Shown here: one piece after another, positions 1 through 5,556 of the stretch
How positions within the stretch are numbered: position 1 is the first letter of the stretch
How the letters are laid out: every line of letters starts with the position of its first letter
Source of the DNA: Anaerolineaceae bacterium
GTDB taxonomy: Bacteria; Chloroflexota; Anaerolineae; Anaerolineales; Villigracilaceae
Length of the DNA: 9,272 nt
Direction: 5' to 3'
Assembly (NCBI GenBank): GCA_009885445.1
Contig: VFKQ01000072.1
Span: 1 to 9,272 of the forward strand
The notes under the pieces: generated by a model
Seen by the model: only the letters and a program-made list of their open reading frames with translations
What the model was told of the DNA's origin: nothing
The model's database searches: none
Translations under genes and position numbers: made by a program

Positions 1-20
1 GGGGGGGGGGGGGGGGGGGG
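1..20. other. Poly-G run, probable sequencing/assembly artefact
   Basis: The window opens with 20 consecutive G residues before ordinary sequence begins at position 21. Read in the frame of the minus-strand glycosyltransferase that starts at 164, the run would add only proline codons directly after a normal N-terminal domain, which is implausible. Runs of G at read ends are a known artefact of two-colour Illumina chemistry, where no signal is called as G. I therefore treat these bases as not genomic and would start the true contig at about position 21. Confidence 0.8.
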
Positions 21-164
21 CATGCCTGTGATGTAACTGACCGGGCTGGCGATGACGGTAACTTTATGCCCGCGTTCGCTGAGCAGACGCGCGAATTCGT
101 AATGACGCGTGCCGCCGGGTTCGTCGAGCGAGGCGAAGGCTTGATGGATGATGAGGATGTGCAT
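1..164 (-). CDS. Glycosyltransferase family 4, N-terminal fragment (cut by window edge)
   Basis: On the minus strand an ATG at 164 (reading downward) opens a frame of 48 codons to the poly-G run at the left edge. The product begins MHILIIHQAFASLDEPGGTR and continues HYEFARLLSERGHKVTVIAS. That is the classic first beta-strand, glycine-containing loop, helix and second beta-strand of the N-terminal Rossmann fold of GT4 (GT-B fold) glycosyltransferases such as the WbuB-like group. Members transfer a sugar from a nucleotide-sugar donor, usually in cell-surface polysaccharide or glycolipid assembly at the cytoplasmic face of the membrane. Donor and acceptor cannot be told because the donor-binding C-terminal domain lies outside the window. 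No clear Shine-Dalgarno sequence is visible upstream of the chosen start. The gene is divergent from the membrane regulator at 308. Reliable coding sequence ends at about position 21. Confidence 0.8.
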   Translation of the reverse strand, partial: MHILIIHQAFASLDEPGGTRHYEFARLLSERGHKVTVIASPVSYITGMPPPPPP

Positions 165-307
165 GGCTGGTGGATTCTACTGCGTTTTTGCGAGCGGCTC
201 TCATCTCTTGCGTTTACGATGGAGCACACACAGAAACCAATTTTGCCCTTGACCGCTGGGCGGAATGTTTGTATAGTGGATGAATATAGTCAGGAAGGTG
301 ATACAAC
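165..307. promoter_or_regulatory. Divergent intergenic region
   Basis: These 143 bases separate the minus-strand glycosyltransferase from the plus-strand membrane regulator and should carry promoters for both. A good sigma-70-like promoter is visible for the plus-strand gene near 249-277. I could not pick a convincing promoter for the minus-strand gene. The TGGCAGT repeats found in front of the two downstream operons are absent here. Confidence 0.5.
249..277 (+). promoter_or_regulatory. Sigma-70-type promoter of the membrane regulator
   Basis: TTGACC at 249-254 matches the -35 consensus in five of six bases. TATAGT at 272-277 matches the -10 consensus in five of six, and the spacer is 17 bp. 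The predicted transcript would start near 284, giving a short leader of roughly 25 nt that contains an AGGAAGG ribosome binding site at 292-298, nine bases before the ATG at 308. Confidence 0.65.
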
Positions 308-2047
308 ATGCTATATCAAATTACCTTAATTGTTGACTTGCTTGCGATGGCCACCACCTTGTGGATGGCGTTTTATCTTTTTGCACGCGGGTTTCCAAGC
401 CAGATGACGTTGCGGGCCGTGATTGTGATGGCCGTGCTCTCCCTGTTTTTCTATGGCGCTTACAATAATGTTTTGAGTCAGCTAGCGGGGACCGCTCCGT
501 GGCGCGCGGTGTTGCTGGTGGTGGGCATGGCCAGCTGGTACAGCCTGACAGTTTATCTGATGCCTGACCAGAGCAGTCGCCGTTATCGTGTGGTGGGCTA
601 TATCTTATATTCGCTGGCGGCCATCACTATTTTTCTTTTGTTGCGCCCGAATTCCTTTATCAATGAGCAGGGCAATGCCATCTATGTTGCCCATATGAGC
701 GCGGGGCCGGCGTCCGCGGTGTATGGGATTTATCAGGTGGCAATCGCTGTGAGCATCCTGTTCAATATGCTGGTCGACCAGCGCGTAGGCCTGACCTCGA
801 TGGGCCGATATTTTTTTGTGGCCTCCATATTCCCTTCCATCTCGGTGGTGTATGGTGTGCTCGCGTTGACGTCGCCCACTCCCTGGCCGCGGATTGTGCC
901 CGATTTTCTGATTTTTCTCGGGGTGTTTATTATCGGGCTTTCGGTGGCGCGCCACCAGACGTTAATTGAACGCCGCACCACATTGCAGGACTTTCCCGTC
1001 AGCACGCTGGTGGTTTTGAGTTTTTCGGCGCTGTATGCCTATCTCGCCCGTCTTGCCGGCCTGCCCGCCGAGTTGACAGCCTCCGTCGTGGCTCTGGCAA
1101 TCATCACTCACGCCGCCTATGATCTGACGCGCGAATTTTTGGAACGTCTGCGTGAGCGCAGAGAGGGCGCGTTTCGCAAGGAGTTACGCCTGCTCGAGAG
1201 TCAAACTGCGGGTGAAGATGCGTTTAATCGCCGCCTGCAATCTGGGTTGGACTTGTTGCTAAATACGATGAATTCTTCGGGCGGCATGGTTGCGGTGCGG
1301 CGGGGGGAGGGGTTTATCGTCTCAGCGAGCCAATCCTCGGTCCCGATTGGAACGGAGTTGGCGCAGGCGCTGGTGGCTTGTGAGGAGGCTTCCCGCCCCA
1401 GTGATGTGCGACTCGACTTGCTGGTCTGGATCGTGCCCTCGTTTGAAGGTCAGACTCAGGTGGCGGTGCTGGGCGTGGGCAAGTCAAAATCGCGCACCGA
1501 ATATTCGCAGGGTCACATGGAGCTTTTGGCCGAAGTGGCCGATCAGATTGGCACGCTGGTTTCTTTGCATAATGCGCAACCGGTGCGCGGCGAACAGTTG
1601 CGCGAGCTGGTGGCCGAATCACAGGCTTATAAAAAAGAACTGCGCTCGGTCTCGGTTGAAATAATGGATACATTGAATTCAGAGACAACTTCCGAATTCA
1701 TCAGAGTCGTGGAGGAAGGCCTGCGCCACCTGCCGGATGCGATCAGCCTCGGCCAATCTTCGCTCGCGGAAAAACTTGCAGTTGAGGGTGGTTCGCATGT
1801 GGAGCGCGGCAAACGCCTGCAACAAATTTTGACCGACTCAATTGAGTTGTTGCGCCCCGCCGAGAAACGTCCGCCCGAGCCGTTGCCGCGCGCCTGGTAC
1901 AACCACGCCGTGCTCTACGACGCCTATGTGGAAGGCGTACCGAACCGCGAGATCATGGCGCGCTTGTATGTTTCAGAAGGGACTTTCAACCGCACCCGTC
2001 GCAACGCCATTCGCGGGCTGGCCAGGTTGTTGATCGAAAGAGCGTAG
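308..2047 (+). CDS. Multi-pass membrane protein with GAF-like region and C-terminal HTH (putative membrane-bound one-component regulator)
   Basis: The 579-residue product starts with about nine hydrophobic segments, at roughly residues 3-26, 36-55, 66-85, 94-112, 136-155, 167-188, 197-214, 228-249 and 255-271. A charged helical linker (273-300) follows, then an alpha/beta stretch at about 305-420 ending in LLAEVADQIGTLVSLHNAQ, the helix typical of the end of GAF domains. A helical, possibly coiled-coil part runs from 425 to 515. A compact helix-turn-helix lies at about 530-578 (REIMARLYVSEGTFNRTRRN), of the kind seen in sigma-region-4/LuxR-like DNA-binding domains. No histidine-kinase H-box, ATPase motifs or receiver domain are visible, so I infer direct signal-to-DNA control from the membrane rather than phosphorelay. 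The start is supported by AGGAAGG at 292-298. The ligand and target are unknown. The gene is transcribed alone and closed by strong terminators, just upstream of the PLD/TVP38/UbiA operon it might control. Its general architecture is well supported; the regulatory role is inference. Confidence 0.75.
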   Translation: MLYQITLIVDLLAMATTLWMAFYLFARGFPSQMTLRAVIVMAVLSLFFYGAYNNVLSQLAGTAPWRAVLLVVGMASWYSLTVYLMPDQSSRRYRVVGYILYSLAAITIFLLLRPNSFINEQGNAIYVAHMSAGPASAVYGIYQVAIAVSILFNMLVDQRVGLTSMGRYFFVASIFPSISVVYGVLALTSPTPWPRIVPDFLIFLGVFIIGLSVARHQTLIERRTTLQDFPVSTLVVLSFSALYAYLARLAGLPAELTASVVALAIITHAAYDLTREFLERLRERREGAFRKELRLLESQTAGEDAFNRRLQSGLDLLLNTMNSSGGMVAVRRGEGFIVSASQSSVPIGTELAQALVACEEASRPSDVRLDLLVWIVPSFEGQTQVAVLGVGKSKSRTEYSQGHMELLAEVADQIGTLVSLHNAQPVRGEQLRELVAESQAYKKELRSVSVEIMDTLNSETTSEFIRVVEEGLRHLPDAISLGQSSLAEKLAVEGGSHVERGKRLQQILTDSIELLRPAEKRPPEPLPRAWYNHAVLYDAYVEGVPNREIMARLYVSEGTFNRTRRNAIRGLARLLIERA

Positions 2048-2061
2048 TAGCAGGAATATGG

Positions 2062-2090
2062 AATGCGGGAGCTTGCTCCCGCATTTTTTT
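2062..2090 (+). terminator. Rho-independent terminator after the membrane regulator
   Basis: AATGCGGGAGC (2062-2072) and GCTCCCGCATT (2075-2085) form a perfect inverted repeat separated by only two bases, so in practice an 8-bp or longer GC-rich stem closes a small loop. It runs straight into a T tract at 2084-2090. It sits 15 bp after the TAG stop at 2045-2047, a textbook position for an intrinsic terminator. Confidence 0.85.
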
Positions 2091-2092
2091 AA

Positions 2093-2112
2093 TCGGACAG
2101 CAAGCTGTCCGA
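2093..2112. repeat. Perfect short palindrome
   Basis: TCGGACAGC (2093-2101) is followed after AA by GCTGTCCGA (2104-2112), a 9-bp perfect inverted repeat lying between two T-tailed hairpins. It has no T tract of its own. Its loop (AGCAAGCT) is the reverse complement of the loop region of the preceding hairpin (AGCTTGCT), so the two may derive from related REP-like units. Confidence 0.6.
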
Positions 2113-2124
2113 CTCCAAATTTCG

Positions 2125-2164
2125 CCCGCCCGCAAATCCACTTTGCGGGCGGGATTATTTTTTT
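2125..2164 (+). terminator. Second strong rho-independent terminator
   Basis: CCCGCCCGCAAA (2125-2136) and TTTGCGGGCGGG (2142-2153) form a perfect 12-bp stem with a 5-base loop, TCCAC. ATTA and seven T residues follow, ending at 2164. It lies about 80 bp after the regulator's stop codon and backs up the terminator at 2062-2090. Together they should insulate the regulator from the operon starting at 2324. Confidence 0.85.
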
Positions 2165-2176
2165 AATCGCCTCGCC

Positions 2177-2201
2177 GACCACTCGACCACTCAGACTACT
2201 C
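2177..2201. repeat. Short tandem repeat, GACCACTC units
   Basis: GACCACTC occurs at 2177-2184 and again immediately at 2185-2192. A one-base insertion follows, then the variant GACTACTC at 2194-2201. Weaker related pieces (AGAC) continue to about 2216. The array lies in non-coding sequence between the terminators and the leader block upstream of the PLD gene. I assign no function; slippage-derived spacer sequence is the simplest explanation. Confidence 0.55.
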
Positions 2202-2225
2202 AGACAAATTAGACCATCCGACAAC

Positions 2226-2306
2226 TTGGCGTCTTTTGGCAGTCTTTGCGGTGCGTATTGGCAGTCCTTGCCCTGTTTATGGCAGTTTGAAAGTGAGAAA
2301 GTAGGG
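2226..2306 (+). promoter_or_regulatory. Leader block copy A with three TGGCAGT repeats
   Basis: This 81-bp block directly precedes the ribosome binding site of the PLD-family gene and is nearly duplicated at 6993-7051. The first 24 bases (2226-2249) and last 39 bases (2268-2306) are identical to the second copy. Copy A carries one extra 22-bp unit. TGGCAGT occurs at 2237, 2259 and 2280, spaced 22 and 21 bp, so the repeats lie on the same face of the helix. That is compatible with a direct-repeat operator or upstream activating site. I could not identify a convincing -35/-10 pair inside. A dispersed intergenic repeat without regulatory function is the main alternative. Confidence 0.6.
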
Positions 2307-2323
2307 GCACAGGAGATTTAGCC

Positions 2324-3394
2324 ATGAACCAACACACCCTCTTTCCCAAAGTTGAAGATTTCTATATTGACCTGGTAGCGCAACTGGCGACTGCACAGCA
2401 AAAAATTTCCCTTACTTATCTTACATTCGACAGCGGTCTATGGGCGGACAGAATCTCCGAAGTTCTGATCGCCAAAGCCGAGGCCGGGCTTACCGTCCGC
2501 CTGCTGGTGGATGAATTGGGAGGGCTGTTCGACCAGCCGAGTCACGCTCTGAGCAACCTGGCTCTTTTCAATTATTTGCGCTCAAAGGGCGTGCAAGTGG
2601 ATATTTTCCGCCCGGCTTCTCCTTTAGGAATGAAGAATCGAACACATTGTAAGATTGCCGCCATTGATCAACGCACCGTCTTCCTTGGCGGCTCGAATAT
2701 CGGTGACTACTACATCACGTGGAGCGACACCAACCTGCGCGTGGACGGCGCACTGGGCGACACCTTCCATCGTGTCTACGACTTTGTGCGCGGTCACTCC
2801 ACCGATGGCCGCGAATTGAACGGTGCGCTCGACCCCTCTCAACTTTGGGCGGGTTCCGACCGCCTGTGGCTGACCGTCCCCCAACAGCGCAGCGATATCC
2901 GCACCGCGTTGCTCAACCTGATTCGAAACGCTGAAAAGTCCGTTTTCATCCGCACCTGGTACTTCCTGCCCGATGATGAAATGTTGGCCGCGTTGTGCGC
3001 ACAGGCCCAGCGCGGCGTGCAGGTCAACGTGTTGCTTTCGCATGAGACGCGCGTACGTCCTGTGGATTTCGCCAACTACATCCATGTGCATAAATTGGTT
3101 TGCGCTGGCGGGAATGTCTATCGCTACGCGGGCAAGTACATGCATAGCAAGGTGGCTTGGAACGAGCGTGGCGAAGTGCTCTTTGGATCAGCCAACATCG
3201 ACCCGCAGGCCATGTACAAAAACTTCGAATCCTCGCTTGAGATTCACAGCCAGAAATTGGCCTGGGATTTGCGCCGCTCCTTCTATGCCGACCTGCCCAC
3301 CAGCCCGCGCCAGACCCCTGAATCCTACCTGCGCCGTTCCCTGGCGAACAAGGTCCTGACCCACACCTGCCATCTCGTTTCGCCGTGGCTGTAA
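2324..3394 (+). CDS. Phospholipase D-superfamily protein, cardiolipin synthase-like
   Basis: The 356-residue product carries two HKD motifs. The first is THCKIAAID with His108, Lys110 and Asp115, followed by FLGGSNIGD. The second is MHSKVAWNE with His274, Lys276 and Glu281, followed by LFGSANID. Enzymes of this group transfer phosphatidyl units through a phospho-histidine intermediate. Cardiolipin synthases join two phosphatidylglycerols, or phosphatidylglycerol and another phospholipid, at the cytoplasmic membrane. The protein is shorter than ClsA-type synthases (about 480 residues) and lacks their N-terminal membrane helices, so it is closer in layout to ClsB. The second motif has Glu where Asp is usual, which may be tolerated. 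AGGAG at 2311-2315 lies eight bases before the ATG and sets the start. The gene opens a probable four-gene operon with a TVP38 protein 20 bp downstream. The superfamily is certain; the exact substrate is not. Confidence 0.85.
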   Translation: MNQHTLFPKVEDFYIDLVAQLATAQQKISLTYLTFDSGLWADRISEVLIAKAEAGLTVRLLVDELGGLFDQPSHALSNLALFNYLRSKGVQVDIFRPASPLGMKNRTHCKIAAIDQRTVFLGGSNIGDYYITWSDTNLRVDGALGDTFHRVYDFVRGHSTDGRELNGALDPSQLWAGSDRLWLTVPQQRSDIRTALLNLIRNAEKSVFIRTWYFLPDDEMLAALCAQAQRGVQVNVLLSHETRVRPVDFANYIHVHKLVCAGGNVYRYAGKYMHSKVAWNERGEVLFGSANIDPQAMYKNFESSLEIHSQKLAWDLRRSFYADLPTSPRQTPESYLRRSLANKVLTHTCHLVSPWL

Positions 3395-3414
3395 CCCGAT
3401 AAAGGAGAATTCTC

Positions 3415-4086
3415 ATGAACACAAAAAAACTTCTCGCTATTGCTGCTCTCGCTGCCGTCCTGTTTCTGTATCGCCAACCCATTGCTGAGACTCTGGAAAT
3501 TATCACCGACCAGGATTTGGTCTCGGCCTACCTGAAAAGCTTTGGTCCGCTGGGTCCCATCGTGCTCTTTGTGCTGATGCTCGCGCAAGTTTTCGTGGCG
3601 GTCATTCCGGGCCACGCGCTAATGGTCACTGCGGGCTACGTCTATGGCGGCTTGGGGCTGGGCATTGTCATCGCCAGCACCGTCATCGGCAGTCAAGTTG
3701 CTTTCCTGGTTGCCCGCTTCTACGGCCGCGGCCTGATCTACAAACTGGCCTCCCCTGAAATCATTAATCGCTGGGACAAAGCCGCCTACAAGCAAGGCAT
3801 CCTGTTCTACTTCTTTAGTTTCGTCTTGCCCATCTTCCCCAGCGACCTGATGTGCTACGTCGCCGGACTCGCCACCATACCGGCGCGCCGCTTTCTGGTT
3901 GCCAATATTCTTGGCCGCACAGTCTGCGCCGTTTTTGTCACCTTGATCGGAATCTATGGCATGCACCCCCCTGTGTGGTTCTGGGTCGCAGCCCTCGCTG
4001 GTATCTCAACCTTCTTTGTCAGTTGGGCTATTTACAAACGCAAACAAGAGGCGAGTTTAGAAAATACTGCACTGCTTTCGCTGTAG
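3415..4086 (+). CDS. TVP38/TMEM64 (DedA superfamily) membrane protein, paralogue 1
   Basis: The 223-residue product is a polytopic membrane protein of the SNARE-associated/VTT domain family. It has an N-terminal hydrophobic segment (4-20) and the re-entrant region FVAVIPGHALMVTAGYVYGG (60-79). GSQVAFLVARFYGRG follows at 92-106, then the hallmark LPIFPSDLMCYVAGL at 138-152 and further hydrophobic segments to about 205. DedA and VTT proteins are implicated in moving phospholipids or undecaprenyl phosphate across the bilayer. The arginine that I expect shortly before the LP..P motif is replaced by Phe/Val here. The ribosome binding site AAGGAGAA (3402-3409) fixes the start. Its place between a PLD enzyme and a UbiA transferase suggests it handles a lipid made or used by them. 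A clear paralogue lies at 7076-7729. Confidence 0.88.
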   Translation: MNTKKLLAIAALAAVLFLYRQPIAETLEIITDQDLVSAYLKSFGPLGPIVLFVLMLAQVFVAVIPGHALMVTAGYVYGGLGLGIVIASTVIGSQVAFLVARFYGRGLIYKLASPEIINRWDKAAYKQGILFYFFSFVLPIFPSDLMCYVAGLATIPARRFLVANILGRTVCAVFVTLIGIYGMHPPVWFWVAALAGISTFFVSWAIYKRKQEASLENTALLSL

Positions 4087-4132
4087 TCTCAATTGCCTGA
4101 CTCTGACCATCTTCCGAATTAAGAGAATAAAC

Positions 4133-4915
4133 ATGAAAACTCAAATTAGACAAATTTCTTCCATCCCCGATTACTTACGCCTGATTCGCGTCGAGGACTA
4201 CGTGACCTTTGTCCAACTGGTCATTGGCTACTTCCTGGCGGGTGGCCGCGATGTTTGGTATCTCTCAGGCGTCCTCATCATCCTCGCGCCCATGATCTAT
4301 GGAGGGCTATATACCCTGAACGATATCCACGATGTGCAGGCAGACCGCCTGCACCCAGTCAAGCGCACGCGCCCCGTCGCGGCGGGTCGCATTCCGCCAA
4401 GAATAGCCTACGCTTTGGCTATTGCACTCATTATGTGTGGACTGCTACTCGCCTCTGTTCTTGACCCCAAAGTGTTGACTCTGGCCATCCTTTTTATCGC
4501 GATTAACTTAGCTTATACTTTTCTCTTCAAACCGGTACCGTATCTCGAAATATTCCTGAATACAATCACCCATCCCTTGCGTTTCGCCGCTGGTCTATGG
4601 CTGGCAGGAGGCTGGGGACACTGGCCCTTATTGGCTGTTTGGTTCAGCGCCTCTTTTGCCATTACCACACTGAAGAGAATTAAAGAACTGCACGAGTCAT
4701 CTTCGGTTGTCAGGCCAGTATTACGATTCTATAGTAAATCCACACTGAAGGCTATTATTACTTGTTGCATGGCACTCCTGTTGGCGCTATTAAATTTTTT
4801 GACCGGCTGGGACTTGATTCTCGGCGTTATCTGGTTTTGCTTTACGCTGGTATCGGTGGTTGGCTATTTTCGCATCCCTGCCATTAAGCGACTCGCGCAA
4901 CATTTATGGCGTTAA
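4133..4915 (+). CDS. UbiA-family prenyltransferase, polyprenyl-phosphate phosphoribosyltransferase-like
   Basis: The 260-residue polytopic protein has the UbiA Asp-rich motif LNDIHDVQAD (62-71), followed by LHPVKRTRPVAAGRIP (73-88). A second conserved region, LAYTFLFKPVPYLEI, lies at 126-140, and TLKRIKELHE at 179-188 with RPVLRFYS at 194-201. From memory, this set (HPxKxxRPxAxG, KRxxEL and RxxLxxYS) matches decaprenyl-phosphate phosphoribosyltransferase (DPPR synthase, Rv3806c type) better than quinone or haem prenyltransferases. Those enzymes transfer 5-phosphoribose from PRPP to a polyprenyl phosphate at the inner membrane face. About seven to nine hydrophobic segments are visible. The ribosome binding site is weak (AAGAGA, 4121-4126), so translation may depend on the upstream gene 46 bp away. 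A phosphatase follows 29 bp later, which fits removal of the 5-phosphate. The UbiA family is near certain; the DPPR-like subtype is likely. Confidence 0.85.
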   Translation: MKTQIRQISSIPDYLRLIRVEDYVTFVQLVIGYFLAGGRDVWYLSGVLIILAPMIYGGLYTLNDIHDVQADRLHPVKRTRPVAAGRIPPRIAYALAIALIMCGLLLASVLDPKVLTLAILFIAINLAYTFLFKPVPYLEIFLNTITHPLRFAAGLWLAGGWGHWPLLAVWFSASFAITTLKRIKELHESSSVVRPVLRFYSKSTLKAIITCCMALLLALLNFLTGWDLILGVIWFCFTLVSVVGYFRIPAIKRLAQHLWR

Positions 4916-4944
4916 ACTGAAGCATGCTTAAAAAGGATATTCCC

Positions 4945-5487
4945 ATGGATATTTCGCAAATTACAACCTCCCTTTTTATCGCCGCCTCGCCGCAAAGCTG
5001 TCAGCGCGATCAACTTATCGCTCGAAAAATTGACCTGATGATTTCGATGATCGCCAAAGAATCGCCGCCTCAATCTTTTGCCCAGCCTCCATTACAGCTG
5101 TTGTGGCTACCCTGCTTCGACTCTGTTCTCCTGCCTATTCCAATGAGTCATCTGGCGCGCGGCGTGGATACCGCACTGCCTTTTATTCAGCGCGGACAAA
5201 GTGTGCTGGTCTATTGCGCGCAGGGACGTCATCGCAGTGTCGCCATGGCCGCCGCCATCCTGATTGCCGAAGGCCGCACCGCCCGCCAAAGCGTGGACCT
5301 GCTTATGGTCAAACGCAACCTGGCTGACCCGCAAGCGGCGCACATCTACGCGCGCATCCGCGCTTTTGAATCTTTTTGGCGCAACAAAACCCGCGGGCCG
5401 CGTTCGTTTTCTGAAATCTATGCCGAATATTCAACGCGTCTTTCACTGGCATTGCTTCAGTATATCCGCCCGGTTAATTTTCGGTAA
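4945..5487 (+). CDS. CX5R dual-specificity/tyrosine-type phosphatase
   Basis: The 180-residue protein carries LVYCAQGRHRSVAMAAAILI with catalytic Cys91 and Arg97 in the CX5R signature, followed by the usual Ser98. An upstream loop, LPCFDSVLLPIP, supplies a candidate general-acid Asp. The N-terminus MDISQITTSLFIAASP fits the first strand of dual-specificity phosphatase domains (usually I..I...L..G). I chose ATG 4945 because AAAAGGA at 4931-4937 lies seven bases before it; an in-frame ATG at 4924 would add seven residues but has a poorer site. The His normally before the Cys is Tyr here. Such enzymes hydrolyse phospho-proteins, phosphoinositides or, in the PTPMT1 group, phosphatidylglycerophosphate. 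Beside a cardiolipin synthase-like gene and a phosphoribosyltransferase-like gene, a lipid phosphate substrate is more likely than a protein. It is the last gene of this operon. Confidence 0.82.
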   Translation: MDISQITTSLFIAASPQSCQRDQLIARKIDLMISMIAKESPPQSFAQPPLQLLWLPCFDSVLLPIPMSHLARGVDTALPFIQRGQSVLVYCAQGRHRSVAMAAAILIAEGRTARQSVDLLMVKRNLADPQAAHIYARIRAFESFWRNKTRGPRSFSEIYAEYSTRLSLALLQYIRPVNFR

Positions 5488-5515
5488 CGATTGAAAATAA
5501 ATAAAAGCACTCAAC

Positions 5516-5556
5516 GCGAATGGCGCGAATTCTTCCGCAGAATTCGCGCCATTCGC
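5516..5556. repeat. 18-bp perfect inverted repeat downstream of the phosphatase gene
   Basis: GCGAATGGCGCGAATTCT (5516-5533) and its exact reverse complement (5539-5556) are separated by a five-base loop, TCCGC. No T tract follows, so it is not a standard intrinsic terminator, although it may stabilise the 3' end of the operon mRNA. Its 15-base core GCGAATGGCGCGAAT recurs with one change at 6759-6773, which points to a dispersed intergenic repeat family. Further ATTCGC-like fragments continue to 5565. Confidence 0.8.

Noticed and set aside
66..329. 87-codon plus-strand open frame beginning MPAFAEQTREF
   Set aside because: It is antisense to the glycosyltransferase fragment, which reads as a recognisable GT4 N-terminus on the minus strand, and it overlaps the regulator start and its promoter. 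No ribosome binding site or family resemblance.
308..2047. Reading the first full gene as a membrane histidine kinase
   Set aside because: No His-containing dimerisation box and no N, G1 or G2 ATP-binding boxes are visible after the membrane and GAF-like regions; the C-terminus is an HTH instead.
2177..2220. Possible CRISPR-like array in the GACCACTC repeats
   Set aside because: Units are only 8 bp, directly adjacent and degenerate, with no spacers of the size CRISPR arrays need and no cas genes in the window.
2058..2321. 87-codon open frame across the terminator region
   Set aside because: It translates through two intrinsic terminators, a tandem repeat and the duplicated leader block. The similarity of its end to the region upstream of 7076 reflects the repeated non-coding DNA.
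2624..3145. 173-codon minus-strand open frame inside the PLD gene
   Set aside because: Antisense shadow of a gene with both HKD motifs; no recognisable domain.
4133..4915. Assigning the UbiA protein to menaquinone, haem O or chlorophyll prenyl transfer
   Set aside because: The HPxKxxRPxAxG and KRxxEL elements and the absence of a clear second DxxxD motif fit polyprenyl-phosphate phosphoribosyltransferases better, though this needs a phylogeny.
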